Below, piece after piece: positions 1 through 9,161 of a stretch of DNA of 64,000 nucleotides. The stretch is from Alphaproteobacteria bacterium. GTDB taxonomy: Bacteria; Pseudomonadota; Alphaproteobacteria; SMXP01. Positions within the stretch are counted from its first letter, which is position 1, and every line of letters starts with the position of its first letter. The stretch is taken from positions 1-64,000 of the forward strand of contig JANQPV010000056.1 of NCBI GenBank assembly GCA_028285305.1, in the 5' to 3' direction. The notes beneath the pieces were generated by a model. The model saw only the letters and a list, made by a program, of their open reading frames with translations, was not told where the DNA came from and made no database searches. The position numbers and the translations under genes are program-made.

Positions 1-13
1 TCTTCTCCCGTGC

Positions 14-98
14 GCGGGTGTGGCGGAATTGGTAGACGCGCTGGTTTTAGGTACCAGTTTCTTCGGAAGTGGAGGTTCAAGTCCTCTCACCCGCACCA
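14..98 (+). tRNA. tRNA-Leu (anticodon TAG)
   Basis: Class II tRNA. The acceptor stem GCGGGTG (14-20) pairs with CACCCGC (88-94), followed by discriminator A and an encoded CCA. The anticodon stem CTGGT/ACCAG closes the loop TTTAGGT, giving anticodon TAG (reads CUA and related leucine codons). A variable arm (around TTTCTTCGGAAGT) and the T-loop TTCAAGT are present. It lies directly upstream of tig. Confidence 0.95.
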
Positions 99-174
99 CG
101 CCGTCTTGAGATCAATGAAATCACCGAGATAGGCCGGCATCGGCAGGAACGAATGGCAGTTGGAAGCAAGTAAC

Positions 175-1581
175 ATGGAAATTACCGAAACACATTCTGA
201 AGGTTTCAAACGCGAGTTAAAAGTTGTCGTTGGCGCCAAGGAAATCGAAGACAAAGTCTCCCGCCGGCTCGAGGAGCTTAAGGGACAGGTCAATTTAAAG
301 GGTTTCAGACCCGGCAAGGTACCTGTTTCCCATATCAAGAAACTTTACGGCAAGTCGATCGCTGCCGAGGTCGTACAGCAGACAGTCGCGGAAACCAGCC
401 AGCAGGCTCTCACCGACCGGGATCTGAAACCGGCCCATGAGCCGGATCTCGAGTTTACGGAAGACAAGGATGAGATCGAAAAAATAATGGATGGAAAGGC
501 CGACCTTTCCTACAAGCTCTCCTTTGAAATTCTTCCCGAGATTGAAATCGCGGACCTCTCAAAAATTGAGGTTGAAAAACTCGTTACCGAGGTCACTGAT
601 GAGGCCATTAGTGATGGGCTGGACCGGTTGCTGGAAAGCGGTACCACCTATGAGGAGAAAGAGGGTAAAGCGGAAGACAAGGACCGGGTGACAATTGATT
701 TTGTTGGCAAGATCGATGGCGAGGAATTCGAAGGCGGCAGTGCGGAAGGGACACCGGTGGTCATTGGTCAAAATGCGTTTATTCCCGGATTTGAAGAGGG
801 GTTGCTCGGGGCCGAGAAGGGTGAAAACAAGGAAATTAAAACAAAGTTTCCTGACGATTACCCGGCAGAAAATCTTGCCGGTAAGGACGTTGTTTTCGAA
901 GTAACGGTTCAGGATATCGCCGCTCCGAAAAAACCGGAACTGAACGAGGAATTCGCCACCAATATGGGACTGGAATCGGTTGAGAAGCTACGTAGCGCGG
1001 TGCAGGAGCGCATACAGCAGGAATATGAAGAGGCGTCCCGGGCTAAACTCAAACGTCAGCTTCTTGATAAACTTGATGAAGCCCATCAATTCGAGATTCC
1101 GCCGAAGCTCGTTGAAAATGAGTTCAATGCCATCTGGGAACGTGTCACGAATGAACTGAAACAGGCGGACAAGACCTTCGAGGACGAAGGGACGACAGAG
1201 GAAGAAGCGCGCAAGGACTATGAGAAAGTCTGTGAACGACGCGTCCGACTCGGTCTGGTGCTCTCTGAAATCGGAGAAAAAAATGAAATTACGGTAAGTG
1301 AGGAAGAAATTCGCCGTGCCGTATTTGAGAAAGCCCAGCAATATCCGGGTCAGGAAAAAGAGGTTGTTGAGTTCTACCAGAAAAATCCCCAGGCGATGGC
1401 CGAATTGAGAGCCCCGATCTTCGAAGAGCGGGTGGTGGATTTCATCGTTGAGCTGGCGGATACGAAGGAGAAAACCGTTCCCGTCGAAGAATTATTTGCC
1501 CAGGATGCCGAAGACGATGACGCTGCCGATACAAAAGGTGAGGCATCTGACGATAAAACCGATGACAAGGAAACAACGTAA
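175..1581 (+). CDS. tig: Trigger factor, ribosome-associated chaperone and prolyl isomerase
   Basis: Trigger factor binds the ribosome exit tunnel and helps nascent chains fold. The protein is 468 residues, slightly longer than the 430-450 usual for the family. The N-terminal ribosome-binding domain carries the signature GFRPGKVP. A central FKBP-type PPIase domain follows (DRVTIDFVGKIDGEEF onward), then a long helical C-terminal chaperone domain and an acidic, lysine-rich low-complexity tail that explains the extra length. An in-frame TTG lies 15 bases upstream, but the ATG at 175 has a GGAAG motif 8 bases before it and gives the usual N terminus (MEITETHSEGFKRELKV). The downstream neighbours clpP, clpX and lon form the standard alphaproteobacterial protein quality-control cluster. 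Confidence 0.96.
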   Translation: MEITETHSEGFKRELKVVVGAKEIEDKVSRRLEELKGQVNLKGFRPGKVPVSHIKKLYGKSIAAEVVQQTVAETSQQALTDRDLKPAHEPDLEFTEDKDEIEKIMDGKADLSYKLSFEILPEIEIADLSKIEVEKLVTEVTDEAISDGLDRLLESGTTYEEKEGKAEDKDRVTIDFVGKIDGEEFEGGSAEGTPVVIGQNAFIPGFEEGLLGAEKGENKEIKTKFPDDYPAENLAGKDVVFEVTVQDIAAPKKPELNEEFATNMGLESVEKLRSAVQERIQQEYEEASRAKLKRQLLDKLDEAHQFEIPPKLVENEFNAIWERVTNELKQADKTFEDEGTTEEEARKDYEKVCERRVRLGLVLSEIGEKNEITVSEEEIRRAVFEKAQQYPGQEKEVVEFYQKNPQAMAELRAPIFEERVVDFIVELADTKEKTVPVEELFAQDAEDDDAADTKGEASDDKTDDKETT

Positions 1582-1703
1582 TACAAGCTCTCCCGTCTGA
1601 CGTTCTCTTATGGTGTGAAATACGGAATCACTCTAATTAATTCGAACCGGTGACTTTGATTTAAGCGAAGCACCTGAACTTGCCTTTCCAGAGGAGCAGG
1701 TAG

Positions 1704-2354
1704 ATGAAAGATCCTATCGACACTTATATGAATACTCTCGTGCCCATGGTTGTGGAGCAGACCAACCGCGGGGAACGTGCTTATGATATCTATTCCCGGC
1801 TTCTCAAAGAGCGGATTGTCTTCATGACCGGTCCTGTTGAGGATTATGGAGCCTCTCTGGTTACGGCCCAGCTTCTATTCCTGGAAGCCGATAATCCCAA
1901 AAAAGAGATCTCCATGTATATCAACTCTCCCGGAGGTGTGGTGACCTCAGGGATGGCGATCTATGACACCATGCAGTTTATCCGGCCGGCGGTTGCGACA
2001 TTGTGCATCGGACAGGCCGCATCAATGGGATCACTCCTGTTGTCGGCCGGAGAGGCCGGTATGCGCTTTGCCCTTCCCAATTCCCGAATCATGGTCCACC
2101 AGCCGTCCGGCGGATTTCAAGGACAGGCGAGTGATATCGAGCGTCATGCCCAGGAGATCCTCTCACTGCGCGAGCGTCTTAACCTGGTCTATGCCAAGCA
2201 CACGGGACAGACGGTTGAAACCATCGCCGAGGCCCTGGAGCGGGATAATTTCATGACCGCCGAAGCCGCGCGGGAATTCGGTCTGATTGATAAGGTCATT
2301 GAAAAAAGGGAAATTTCCGAGGAACTTTCCACAGATGAAAGTTCAAAAGAGTAA
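1704..2354 (+). CDS. clpP: ATP-dependent Clp protease proteolytic subunit
   Basis: Serine peptidase that forms the tetradecameric barrel used by ClpX and ClpA unfoldases in the cytoplasm. It has 216 residues, a normal length. The catalytic triad can be read as Ser107 (GQAASMGS), His132 (MVHQP) and Asp181 (ERDNF); the spacing matches the E. coli triad. The start ATG is preceded by a GGAGCAGG ribosome-binding site. It lies 122 bases after tig and is separated from clpX by an unusually long gap of about 500 bases, so clpX probably has its own promoter. Confidence 0.97.
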   Translation: MKDPIDTYMNTLVPMVVEQTNRGERAYDIYSRLLKERIVFMTGPVEDYGASLVTAQLLFLEADNPKKEISMYINSPGGVVTSGMAIYDTMQFIRPAVATLCIGQAASMGSLLLSAGEAGMRFALPNSRIMVHQPSGGFQGQASDIERHAQEILSLRERLNLVYAKHTGQTVETIAEALERDNFMTAEAAREFGLIDKVIEKREISEELSTDESSKE

Positions 2355-2851
2355 ATTGTTCATGAAGGATCGTTCCCGCTTGTAATTGACATGTTCCTGA
2401 TTTATTCTTGTCCCCGGGCCGAATTTTTGGCCCGGCCTTATCAATCGGGATTTGCGTTTCTACCGGGTACTGAGCTTTCCAGGCTTGGTGCTTACCAATC
2501 TAACATTCTGTAATACTCTGCTTTTTTGACTTTGAGCTTGTCGTTTACATGTCGCAGCGTGTCGAAGTACCGCACGGAGGTCAAACTGGCGCCAGAGTTA
2601 TTGATCATAAAGTGACTGGTTTTCGGCCTTGAACATGTGTTGTAATTCTGACGCGACTTCATTAGTCGTTAGTAAAAGAGGTTAAACATTTGTTGATCTG
2701 TTATGGTTTAACATGTTCAGATTGTCGAATTGATCGCATGGATAAAATTCGCAACGTTAAGAAATAGTGTCGGTGATAGACAGATTTTTCAAGGTCGGAT
2801 TCGAGCAGATCGGCGTGACTGACCTGGATATCAAACTGGCCTGAATATGGG
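2355..2851 (+). other. 497-base intergenic region between clpP and clpX
   Basis: No convincing gene is visible. The left part holds a terminator-like hairpin at 2414-2435. The right part holds nested inverted repeats: GAACATGT (2631-2638) with ACATGTTC (2711-2718), enclosing GTTAAAC (2681-2687) with GTTTAAC (2706-2712). A 27-codon frame beginning near 2549 has no family resemblance and is not called. The region is probably the clpX promoter and operator, though no clear -35/-10 pair stands out. Confidence 0.5.
2414..2435 (+). terminator. Candidate terminator hairpin after clpP
   Basis: Perfect 7-bp stem CCGGGCC/GGCCCGG around an 8-base loop, 60 bases after the clpP stop. The sequence after it (CCTTATC) is not a T run, so this could be a factor-dependent or mRNA-stabilising structure rather than an intrinsic terminator. 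Confidence 0.5.
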
Positions 2852-4117
2852 ATGAGCACGGTGAGCGGAAACGATTCAAAAAATACGTTATACTGTTCTT
2901 TTTGCGGTAAGAGTCAGCACGAAGTTCGCAAACTCATAGCCGGTCCGACCGTCTTTATTTGCGATGAGTGTGTTGAACTTTGCATGGACATCATCCGGGA
3001 AGAGAATAAGAGTTCCCTGGTCAAGTCCCGCGACGGCGTCCCGTCACCCCAGGAAATCTACAGCGTTCTTAATGATTACGTCATTGGCCAGGAGCATGCG
3101 AAGCGTGTGTTGTCGGTGGCCGTGCACAATCACTACAAGCGACTCAACCATGCCACCAAGAACAATGATGTCGAGCTGGCGAAATCCAACATCCTGCTTA
3201 TCGGACCGACAGGTTGCGGTAAAACGCTGCTGGCACAGACCCTGGCCCGTATCCTTGATGTTCCGTTCACCATGGCCGACGCTACAACACTAACCGAAGC
3301 CGGGTATGTGGGCGAGGACGTTGAGAACATTATCCTGAAACTGCTGCAGTCCGCTGATTATAATGTCGAGCGCGCGCAACGCGGGATCGTCTATATCGAT
3401 GAGGTCGATAAGATTTCGAGAAAATCGGACAATCCGTCAATCACGAGAGATGTTTCCGGCGAAGGTGTTCAGCAGGCCCTTTTGAAAATCATGGAAGGCA
3501 CCGTGGCCAGTGTTCCCCCGCAAGGCGGGCGCAAGCATCCACAGCAGGAATTCCTGCAAGTGGACACCACCAATATTCTGTTCCTGTGTGGTGGTGCTTT
3601 CGCGGGCCTTGAAAAGATTATCTCTCGTCGCGGGAAGTCAACTTCCATCGGCTTTGCCGCTCATGTCGAATCCGAGGATGAACGCAAGACAGGCGAACTT
3701 CTCAAGGCGGTTGAACCGGAAGACCTTCTGAGCTTCGGTCTGATCCCGGAGTTTATCGGCCGTGTTCCCGTCCTTGCGACATTGGAGGACCTGGATGAGG
3801 AAGCCCTGGTCAAAATTCTTACGGAGCCAAAAAACGCTCTCGTCAAGCAGTATCAAAGACTGTTTGAAATGGAAGACGTGTTACTCACTTTTTCCGAAGA
3901 AGCCCTCAAGGGCATTGCCCGCAAGGCCATAGAGCGTAAGACAGGTGCCCGAGGATTGCGTTCCATCATGGAAGCGATTTTGCTGGATACGATGTTCGAC
4001 CTGCCAACCCTGAAAGGCGTTGAAGAAGTCGTTATCAGTCCCGAAGTTGTTGAAGGCAGTGCGAAGCCTCTTCGTATCTATTCTGACCGGTCAGACGAAA
4101 TTGAATCGAGCGCCTGA
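2852..4117 (+). CDS. clpX: ATP-dependent Clp protease ATP-binding subunit ClpX
   Basis: AAA+ unfoldase that recognises substrates and feeds them into ClpP. 421 residues. An N-terminal C4 zinc finger (CSFCGK then [10 protein letters not shown], roughly residues 14-41) is followed by the AAA+ module with Walker A GPTGCGKT at 118-125, Walker [10 protein letters not shown], and the C-terminal small domain (KTGARGLRS). The ATG at 2852 gives a typical N terminus; an in-frame GTG nine bases later is an alternative. In alphaproteobacteria ClpXP degrades cell-cycle regulators, so its own regulatory region is of interest. Confidence 0.97.
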   Translation: MSTVSGNDSKNTLYCSFCGKSQHEVRKLIAGPTVFICDECVELCMDIIREENKSSLVKSRDGVPSPQEIYSVLNDYVIGQEHAKRVLSVAVHNHYKRLNHATKNNDVELAKSNILLIGPTGCGKTLLAQTLARILDVPFTMADATTLTEAGYVGEDVENIILKLLQSADYNVERAQRGIVYIDEVDKISRKSDNPSITRDVSGEGVQQALLKIMEGTVASVPPQGGRKHPQQEFLQVDTTNILFLCGGAFAGLEKIISRRGKSTSIGFAAHVESEDERKTGELLKAVEPEDLLSFGLIPEFIGRVPVLATLEDLDEEALVKILTEPKNALVKQYQRLFEMEDVLLTFSEEALKGIARKAIERKTGARGLRSIMEAILLDTMFDLPTLKGVEEVVISPEVVEGSAKPLRIYSDRSDEIESSA

Positions 4118-4412
4118 TCGGACACGATAAAATAGCGTCTGCCGAAGTCCATCAGTTAGGTTGTGGAAATAATTGCAGAATTTTTATTAATTGTGGGTCG
4201 CTGCTTGAATTTTTCCGCCCGACAATTAATTCAAGGTATTGAACATTTACCCGACTGCAATTTAATTAGACTAAACGGTACTAAAGTTGCCTGATTATCG
4301 GAATTCGTAAGTTTTCGAACCTGAAAGCGCAATTCCGGAAAATTGCTGAAATAATTCAATTAATTAGAGTGTCGCAAGCCAATAAGCACACCAACAAACG
4401 CAGGAAGCTGAT
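4118..4412 (+). promoter_or_regulatory. clpX-lon intergenic region with imperfect inverted repeat
   Basis: A 295-base AT-rich region upstream of lon. TTAATTGTGGGTCG (4187-4200) and CGCCCGACAATTAA (4216-4229) form an inverted repeat with 12 of 14 positions complementary and a 15-base spacer. Further TTAATT-containing words occur near 4258 and 4360. This could be an operator or a terminator for clpX. No convincing sigma-70 or heat-shock promoter could be fixed by eye. Confidence 0.4.
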
Positions 4413-6842
4413 ATGACGGATGAACACACAAAAGAGCAAATGAGTGAAGGCGACGGACTGTATCCGGTCCTACCGCTTCGGGATATTGTTGTCTTTCCTC
4501 ACATGATTGTTCCGCTATTTGTTGGTCGTGAGAAATCAATCAACGCGCTCGAAGAAGTCATGAGCAATGACAAGCAGATTCTTCTGGCGGCCCAGAAGAA
4601 TGCCAGTGATGATGAGCCCGAAATCGACGGCATTTATCAAGTCGGGACTTTGGCATCCGTTCTTCAATTGCTGAAATTGCCCGATGGCACCGTCAAGGTC
4701 CTGGTTGAAGGCACAAGCCGGGCAGCGATCAAGTCCTACACGGACAAGGAAAATTACTTTGAAGCCGAAATCGTCTCCATCGAGGAAGAGGTGGGCGATG
4801 AAGAGGAAGCCGAAGCGCTTGCCCGCTCGGCCATTGCCCAGTTCGAGAACTATGTGAAGCTCAACAAGAAGATTTCACCTGAAGTGCTCGGGTCAATCAA
4901 CCAGATCGACGATTATTCCAAGCTCGGCGATACCATCGCATCGCATCTGGCCATCAAGATATCCGAACGCCAGGAAGTGCTCGAGATCTTTTCGATATCC
5001 GAACGGCTCGAGCGGGTCTACGCGCTGATGGAAACCGAGATCTCGGTTCTGCAGGTTGAAAAGAAGATCCGTTCCCGCGTCAAGCGGCAGATGGAGAAAA
5101 CCCAACGCGAGTATTACCTGAATGAGCAGATGAAAGCCATTCAGAAGGAACTCGGTGACGCCGATGACGGCCGTGATGATATCGGCGAACTTGAAGAAAA
5201 AATCGAGAACACGCGTCTGACCAAAGAGGCCAAGGACAAGGCGACGGCTGAGTTGAAAAAACTCAAGCAAATGAGCCCCATGTCCGCGGAAGCAACGGTT
5301 GTGCGCAACTATCTCGACTGGCTGTTGTCCATCCCATGGGGTGTGAAAGGCAAGGTCAAAAAAGATCTGGAAGAAGCCCAGGACGTTCTTGATGAAGAAC
5401 ACTACGGGCTTGAAAAGGTCAAGGAACGGATTGTCGAATATCTGGCGGTTCAGAACCGGACCAACAAGCTGAAGGGACCGATACTGTGTCTCGTCGGTCC
5501 TCCCGGTGTCGGTAAGACGTCGCTCGGTAAGTCCATTGCCAATGCCACAGGCCGTGAGTTTGTCCGCATGTCCCTCGGGGGCGTGCGCGACGAAGCGGAA
5601 ATTCGTGGTCATCGGCGAACCTATATCGGCTCCATGCCCGGTAAAGTCATTCAGTCCATGAAGAAGGCGAAGAAGGTCAATCCGCTTTTCCTGCTCGATG
5701 AGATTGACAAGATGGGCGCCGATTTCAGGGGTGATCCGGCTTCGGCATTGCTCGAAGTTCTCGATCCGGAACAGAACAATACGTTCAATGATCACTATCT
5801 GGAAGTGGACTATGATCTTTCCAACGTCATGTTCATTACCACGGCGAACACGCTGAATATTCCGCCGGCACTGATGGACAGGATGGAGATCATTCGCATT
5901 GCCGGGTACACGGAAGACGAAAAAGTTGAAATCGCCCGTCGGCACCTCATTCCCAACCAGCTGTCTTCACACGGGCTGGAAGAGGACGAGTGGTCCCTGG
6001 ACGAGGATGGCTTGAAGAAAGTCATTCGGCTCTATACGCGCGAAGCCGGCGTTCGAAACCTCGAGCGGGAAGTCGCCAAGCTGGCGCGTAAGTCCGTTAC
6101 GGAGATTTTAAAGGATAAGAAAGAAACGATCACCATCACCGCGGATAATGTTGAAGACTATCTCGGTGTTCCCAAGTTCCGCTTTGGCGAAGCTGAGCGT
6201 GAAGATGCCGTCGGCGTGGTCACGGGGCTGGCGTGGACGGAAACCGGTGGCGAGCTGTTGACCATTGAAGGCGTCATGATGCCCGGTAAAGGCAAAATGA
6301 CCGTTACCGGGAACTTGCGTGATGTCATGAAGGAATCGATCCAGGCGGCCAATGCCTATGTCCGCTCCCGTTCCGTCGAATTCGGCATCGAACCGCCGAA
6401 ATTTGAAAGCCGGGATATTCACGTCCACGTCCCGGAAGGGGCGACACCCAAAGACGGACCGTCTGCCGGTGTGGCAATGGCAACGGCGATCATCTCCGTG
6501 ATGACCGGCTCGCTGGTACGCAAGGACGTTGCCATGACCGGGGAAATTACCCTCCGCGGACGCGTCCTGCCCATCGGCGGATTAAAGGAAAAGCTGCTTG
6601 CAGCCCTTCGTGGCGGCATTAAAACCGTGATTATTCCGGAAGAAAACGCGAAGGATTTGGCGGAAATACCGGACAATGTGAAGAGCGGCCTGGAAATTCA
6701 TGCGGTCTCCCAGATGGAGGACGTGTTGAAGATTGCTCTGGTCGAACCCTTGCAAGCCATTGAATGGGATGAAGAATCTGCCGCCGAGGCAGCCGCGATT
6801 TCCGAAAAGTCAGAGGAATCACCGGGAATTTTGCGTCATTAA
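4413..6842 (+). CDS. lon: ATP-dependent protease Lon (LonA type)
   Basis: Homo-oligomeric cytoplasmic AAA+ serine protease that degrades misfolded and regulatory proteins. 809 residues, normal for LonA. An N-terminal substrate-binding domain ([20 protein letters not shown]) and helical region are followed by Walker A GPPGVGKT at 362-369 and the proteolytic domain with catalytic Ser684 ([11 protein letters not shown]) and Lys727 (GGLKEK); the 43-residue spacing matches E. coli Lon. The start ATG follows GCAGGAAGCTGAT. It sits between clpX and the HU gene, as in many alphaproteobacteria. Confidence 0.97.
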   Translation: MTDEHTKEQMSEGDGLYPVLPLRDIVVFPHMIVPLFVGREKSINALEEVMSNDKQILLAAQKNASDDEPEIDGIYQVGTLASVLQLLKLPDGTVKVLVEGTSRAAIKSYTDKENYFEAEIVSIEEEVGDEEEAEALARSAIAQFENYVKLNKKISPEVLGSINQIDDYSKLGDTIASHLAIKISERQEVLEIFSISERLERVYALMETEISVLQVEKKIRSRVKRQMEKTQREYYLNEQMKAIQKELGDADDGRDDIGELEEKIENTRLTKEAKDKATAELKKLKQMSPMSAEATVVRNYLDWLLSIPWGVKGKVKKDLEEAQDVLDEEHYGLEKVKERIVEYLAVQNRTNKLKGPILCLVGPPGVGKTSLGKSIANATGREFVRMSLGGVRDEAEIRGHRRTYIGSMPGKVIQSMKKAKKVNPLFLLDEIDKMGADFRGDPASALLEVLDPEQNNTFNDHYLEVDYDLSNVMFITTANTLNIPPALMDRMEIIRIAGYTEDEKVEIARRHLIPNQLSSHGLEEDEWSLDEDGLKKVIRLYTREAGVRNLEREVAKLARKSVTEILKDKKETITITADNVEDYLGVPKFRFGEAEREDAVGVVTGLAWTETGGELLTIEGVMMPGKGKMTVTGNLRDVMKESIQAANAYVRSRSVEFGIEPPKFESRDIHVHVPEGATPKDGPSAGVAMATAIISVMTGSLVRKDVAMTGEITLRGRVLPIGGLKEKLLAALRGGIKTVIIPEENAKDLAEIPDNVKSGLEIHAVSQMEDVLKIALVEPLQAIEWDEESAAEAAAISEKSEESPGILRH

Positions 6843-7053
6843 GGCGCAAAACCCGGGAAAAATATCAGTCATATGGCAGTAACAGCTGTGGATTCTTCGC
6901 AGCTTTGCGCTTGCCCTTGAGCTGTGGCCAGCGCATTGTGCCTCAAGGAATGGCGGAAATCTGCCATTTAGGTTAGACTGGTTTTGAAATATCTCAAAAT
7001 AGAAGTCCAGAAGAGACCTTTTGGGTTTGAGTTCACCAAGGAGGTGTAAAGCC

Positions 7054-7329
7054 ATGAACAAGAAAGAACTGATTGATCGCGTTTCGCAGGTCACCTCGAT
7101 GTCCAAGGATGATGTGACAACTGCCGTTGAAGCCACGTTCGACAGTATCGTCACCACCCTCAAGGAAGGGGGCAGTGTACGTATCGTCGGATTTGGGAAT
7201 TTCGAAGTGTCCCAGCGTAAGGCCAGCACCGGCCGTAATCCGCGAACCGGGGAGCCCATGGACATTCCGGCCTCGAACGTTCCAAAATTCAAGGCCGGCA
7301 AAGCCCTGAAGGAAGCCGTCAATAGCTGA
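7054..7329 (+). CDS. hupB: Nucleoid-associated DNA-binding protein HU
   Basis: 91-residue HU/IHF-fold protein that bends and compacts DNA as a dimer. The DNA-contacting arm motif GRNPRTGEPMDIPASNVPKF and the N terminus MNKKELIDRVSQ are typical. An upstream in-frame TTG exists, but the ATG at 7054 has the optimal AAGGAGGT at 7038-7045 eight bases before it. The gene follows lon and precedes tRNA-Val. A 6-bp hairpin AATGGC/GCCATT at 6949-6968 lies in the upstream region. Confidence 0.96.
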   Translation: MNKKELIDRVSQVTSMSKDDVTTAVEATFDSIVTTLKEGGSVRIVGFGNFEVSQRKASTGRNPRTGEPMDIPASNVPKFKAGKALKEAVNS

Positions 7330-7476
7330 TTACGTCCCGAACGGGCCGGTCGCCTCCAAACAGGGACCGCCTGTCACTTCAATGTAATTGGACTCTTCAA
7401 AGTCAAAAATTTTTCTGCTAATAAGGGTTGGTTGATCCTTTTACACTGTTTTGAGTTGACTGTGTTGGATTGAAAA

Positions 7477-7552
7477 GGGCGATTAGCTCAGTTGGGAGAG
7501 CGCCACGTTTACACCGTGGATGTCGGCAGTTCGAGCCTGTCATCGCCCACCA
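7477..7552 (+). tRNA. tRNA-Val (anticodon TAC)
   Basis: 76 bases including encoded CCA. Acceptor stem GGGCGAT/ATCGCCC, D-loop AGTTGGGAGA, anticodon stem CCACG/CGTGG closing TTTACAC (anticodon TAC), and T arm GGCAG-TTCGAGC-CTGTC are all present. It is paired with tRNA-Asp 104 bases downstream and probably co-transcribed with it. Confidence 0.95.
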
Positions 7553-7557
7553 TCACA

Positions 7558-7579
7558 CAATAATCTCTGAGGATTATTG
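7558..7579 (+). repeat. 8-bp hairpin directly after tRNA-Val
   Basis: CAATAATC (7558-7565) and GATTATTG (7572-7579) form a perfect stem around TCTGAG, five bases after the tRNA-Val CCA. No T run follows. It is likely a processing or 3'-end protection structure between the two tRNAs; a terminator role is less likely. Confidence 0.5.
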
Positions 7580-7656
7580 ACTTCGGTCGAGTGTTGACTT
7601 AGACCGTGTAAGCCGCATGGAATTCGGGTCGTCATTTTGGCCGCCGGAATTCATAT

Positions 7657-7733
7657 GGGGGTGTAGCTCAGTTGGTTAGAGCGCTGGCCTGTCACGCCAG
7701 AGGCCGCGGGTTCGAGTCCCGTCACTCCCGCCA
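7657..7733 (+). tRNA. tRNA-Asp (anticodon GTC)
   Basis: 77 bases with encoded CCA. Acceptor stem GGGGGTG/CACTCCC (one G-U pair), D-loop AGTTGGTTAGA, anticodon stem CTGGC/GCCAG closing CTGTCAC (anticodon GTC), T arm GCGGG-TTCGAGT-CCCGT. The gap before it (7620-7652) has paired GAATTC words that can form a bulged hairpin. Confidence 0.95.
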
Positions 7734-7784
7734 CGTTTTTGGATTTCGGCTCCGATCCATCAGTTGTCACTCCCCTTGCTGCCC

Positions 7785-7807
7785 GACAAACCTTAGACTT
7801 TGTCTAA
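7785..7807 (+). repeat. Two overlapping, mutually exclusive hairpins upstream of the dehalogenase-like gene
   Basis: GACAAA (7785-7790) can pair with TTTGTC (7799-7804), and TTAGAC (7793-7798) can pair with GTCTAA (7802-7807); both cannot form together. The site is 52 bases after tRNA-Asp and 95 bases before the lipoprotein start. It may terminate the tRNA transcript or be a regulator site. Confidence 0.4.
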
Positions 7808-7902
7808 AGGAGCGATTGGATATTTGATCCATTCGCGTTGTAGTATAAAGGAACGCTGTTCAGCCCATCAACCAAGCCTAGGGAGCCGTTCAGGGGATTG
7901 GT

Positions 7903-8967
7903 ATGACCAGAATCTTGGCCCGTTCTAAATCGCCGATCGTGCTGTTAATGGTTGGCCTTCTGTCCGTTTTCGTCTCCGGCTGCATGACATCAGGAGCCAA
8001 TCGAGAAACGACCCTCGTGGGCCCTTACGAAAAAGAAATGACGCGGGTGAACGGCCATTGGATGGCTTATGTGGAGGCGGGGAAAGGCGATCCCATCGTT
8101 TTTCTTCATGGCAACCCGACATCGTCTTATCTATGGCGGAATATCATTCCCCATGCGGAAGGGTACGGCCGGTGTATTGCCCCCGATCTTATCGGTATGG
8201 GAGATTCCGACAAGTTGAAACGAAAGTCCGGCCAGACGTATTCGTTCGATACGCAGCGGGATTATCTCGATGCATTTCTGAAAAAAGTCGGAGCTGATAA
8301 GAATGTGATCCTCGTAGTCCATGACTGGGGGTCTGCGCTTGGCCTTGATTGGGCCAGAAGGAATCCGGGCGCTGTGAAAGCCGTTGCTCACATGGAAGGA
8401 ATCTTCATTTCGCCTCGGCTAAAGGTGCGCCAAGCTGGCTCATCTCCGCTGTTGGAAATCTATCACAGGGCTGGCGGCGAACGATTTGTGCTGCAGCAGA
8501 ATGGCCTGATTGAACAGGTTCTTATCGGCGAGTTAGGCGGTGTGCTGAAAGAAAAAGACAAGCTCGCCTATCGCCAGCCCTATTTGAGGGCAGGTGAGAG
8601 CCGCCAAGCGATGTTGGCATGGGCTCGTCAAGTTCCATATGCGGGGCGGCCTCCACGGATTTGGCAGATCGTGAGCGACTACAGTAAATGGATGCATTCG
8701 AGCGACATTCCGAAGTTGTTTTTGAGAGGATCACCAGGTGCGCTCGTCCAGGGCGATGTCCTCCGCTATGCGCGCGAGTTTCCGAATCAGCGGATCGAAA
8801 CAGTTGAAGGGCGGCACTTTCTTCCCGAAGAATCTCCGAGCGAGATCGCGTCGGCTCTCAAGAGTTGGTTGGAGAATGATCTCGGCTTGGAGAAGCGGCC
8901 GGTGGAGCGCCGCCTGCTTCCAATTGGTTTTGATGGCGACGGCCGCGAACCGGAGCCGGACCTTTAG
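7903..8967 (+). CDS. Lipoprotein of the haloalkane dehalogenase (HLD-II) alpha/beta hydrolase family
   Basis: 354 residues. The N terminus is a lipoprotein signal peptide: positive start (Arg3, Arg7, Lys9), hydrophobic stretch, lipobox VSGC with the lipid-accepting cysteine at residue 27. The mature part is an alpha/beta hydrolase with a complete HLD-II-like active site: Asp141 nucleophile (VVHDWGS), Glu165 acid (HMEGIF, 24 residues after the nucleophile as in DhaA), His305 base (GRHFLPEE), and halide-stabilising Asn71 (HGNP) and Trp142. By family it would hydrolyse a carbon-halogen bond; epoxide hydrolase or another hydrolase activity is possible. About 49 residues with an acidic tail follow the catalytic His. 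It is a lone gene between tRNA-Asp and nuoA with GGGG upstream of the ATG. Membrane-anchored members are unusual, since most studied HLDs are cytoplasmic. Confidence 0.85.
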   Translation: MTRILARSKSPIVLLMVGLLSVFVSGCMTSGANRETTLVGPYEKEMTRVNGHWMAYVEAGKGDPIVFLHGNPTSSYLWRNIIPHAEGYGRCIAPDLIGMGDSDKLKRKSGQTYSFDTQRDYLDAFLKKVGADKNVILVVHDWGSALGLDWARRNPGAVKAVAHMEGIFISPRLKVRQAGSSPLLEIYHRAGGERFVLQQNGLIEQVLIGELGGVLKEKDKLAYRQPYLRAGESRQAMLAWARQVPYAGRPPRIWQIVSDYSKWMHSSDIPKLFLRGSPGALVQGDVLRYAREFPNQRIETVEGRHFLPEESPSEIASALKSWLENDLGLEKRPVERRLLPIGFDGDGREPEPDL

Positions 8968-9031
8968 CGCATCCTCTATCAGGCTGCTGCAACTGCTCTT
9001 GGTGCCGTGGAACTAGGCAATCCGAATTGCA

Positions 9032-9060
9032 TTGCAAGATGCGGCGCCAGGTCCTATACC
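9032..9060 (+). promoter_or_regulatory. Putative sigma-70-type promoter of the nuo operon
   Basis: TTGCAA (9032-9037), 17 bases, then TATACC (9055-9060), about 100 bases before nuoA in the 194-base gap after the lipoprotein gene. Found by eye from hexamer similarity and spacing only. Confidence 0.4.
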
Positions 9061-9161
9061 AAGCGCGCGATTCCTACGCCATATTAAGGCGTTGATAGCT
9101 TTTTCGGTGTTGGAGAAGCATATCGATGAATCGTCGGCCCCTCGGGGATCCGTGATTTGAA

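Noticed and set aside
4244-4258. GAAC-N7-CGAC upstream of lon as an SOS box
   Set aside because: Second half-site differs from GAAC at two of four positions; not comparable with the three perfect boxes.
4893-5945. 350-codon open frame on the minus strand
   Set aside because: Antisense to the AAA+ part of lon; shadow of a strongly biased coding frame.
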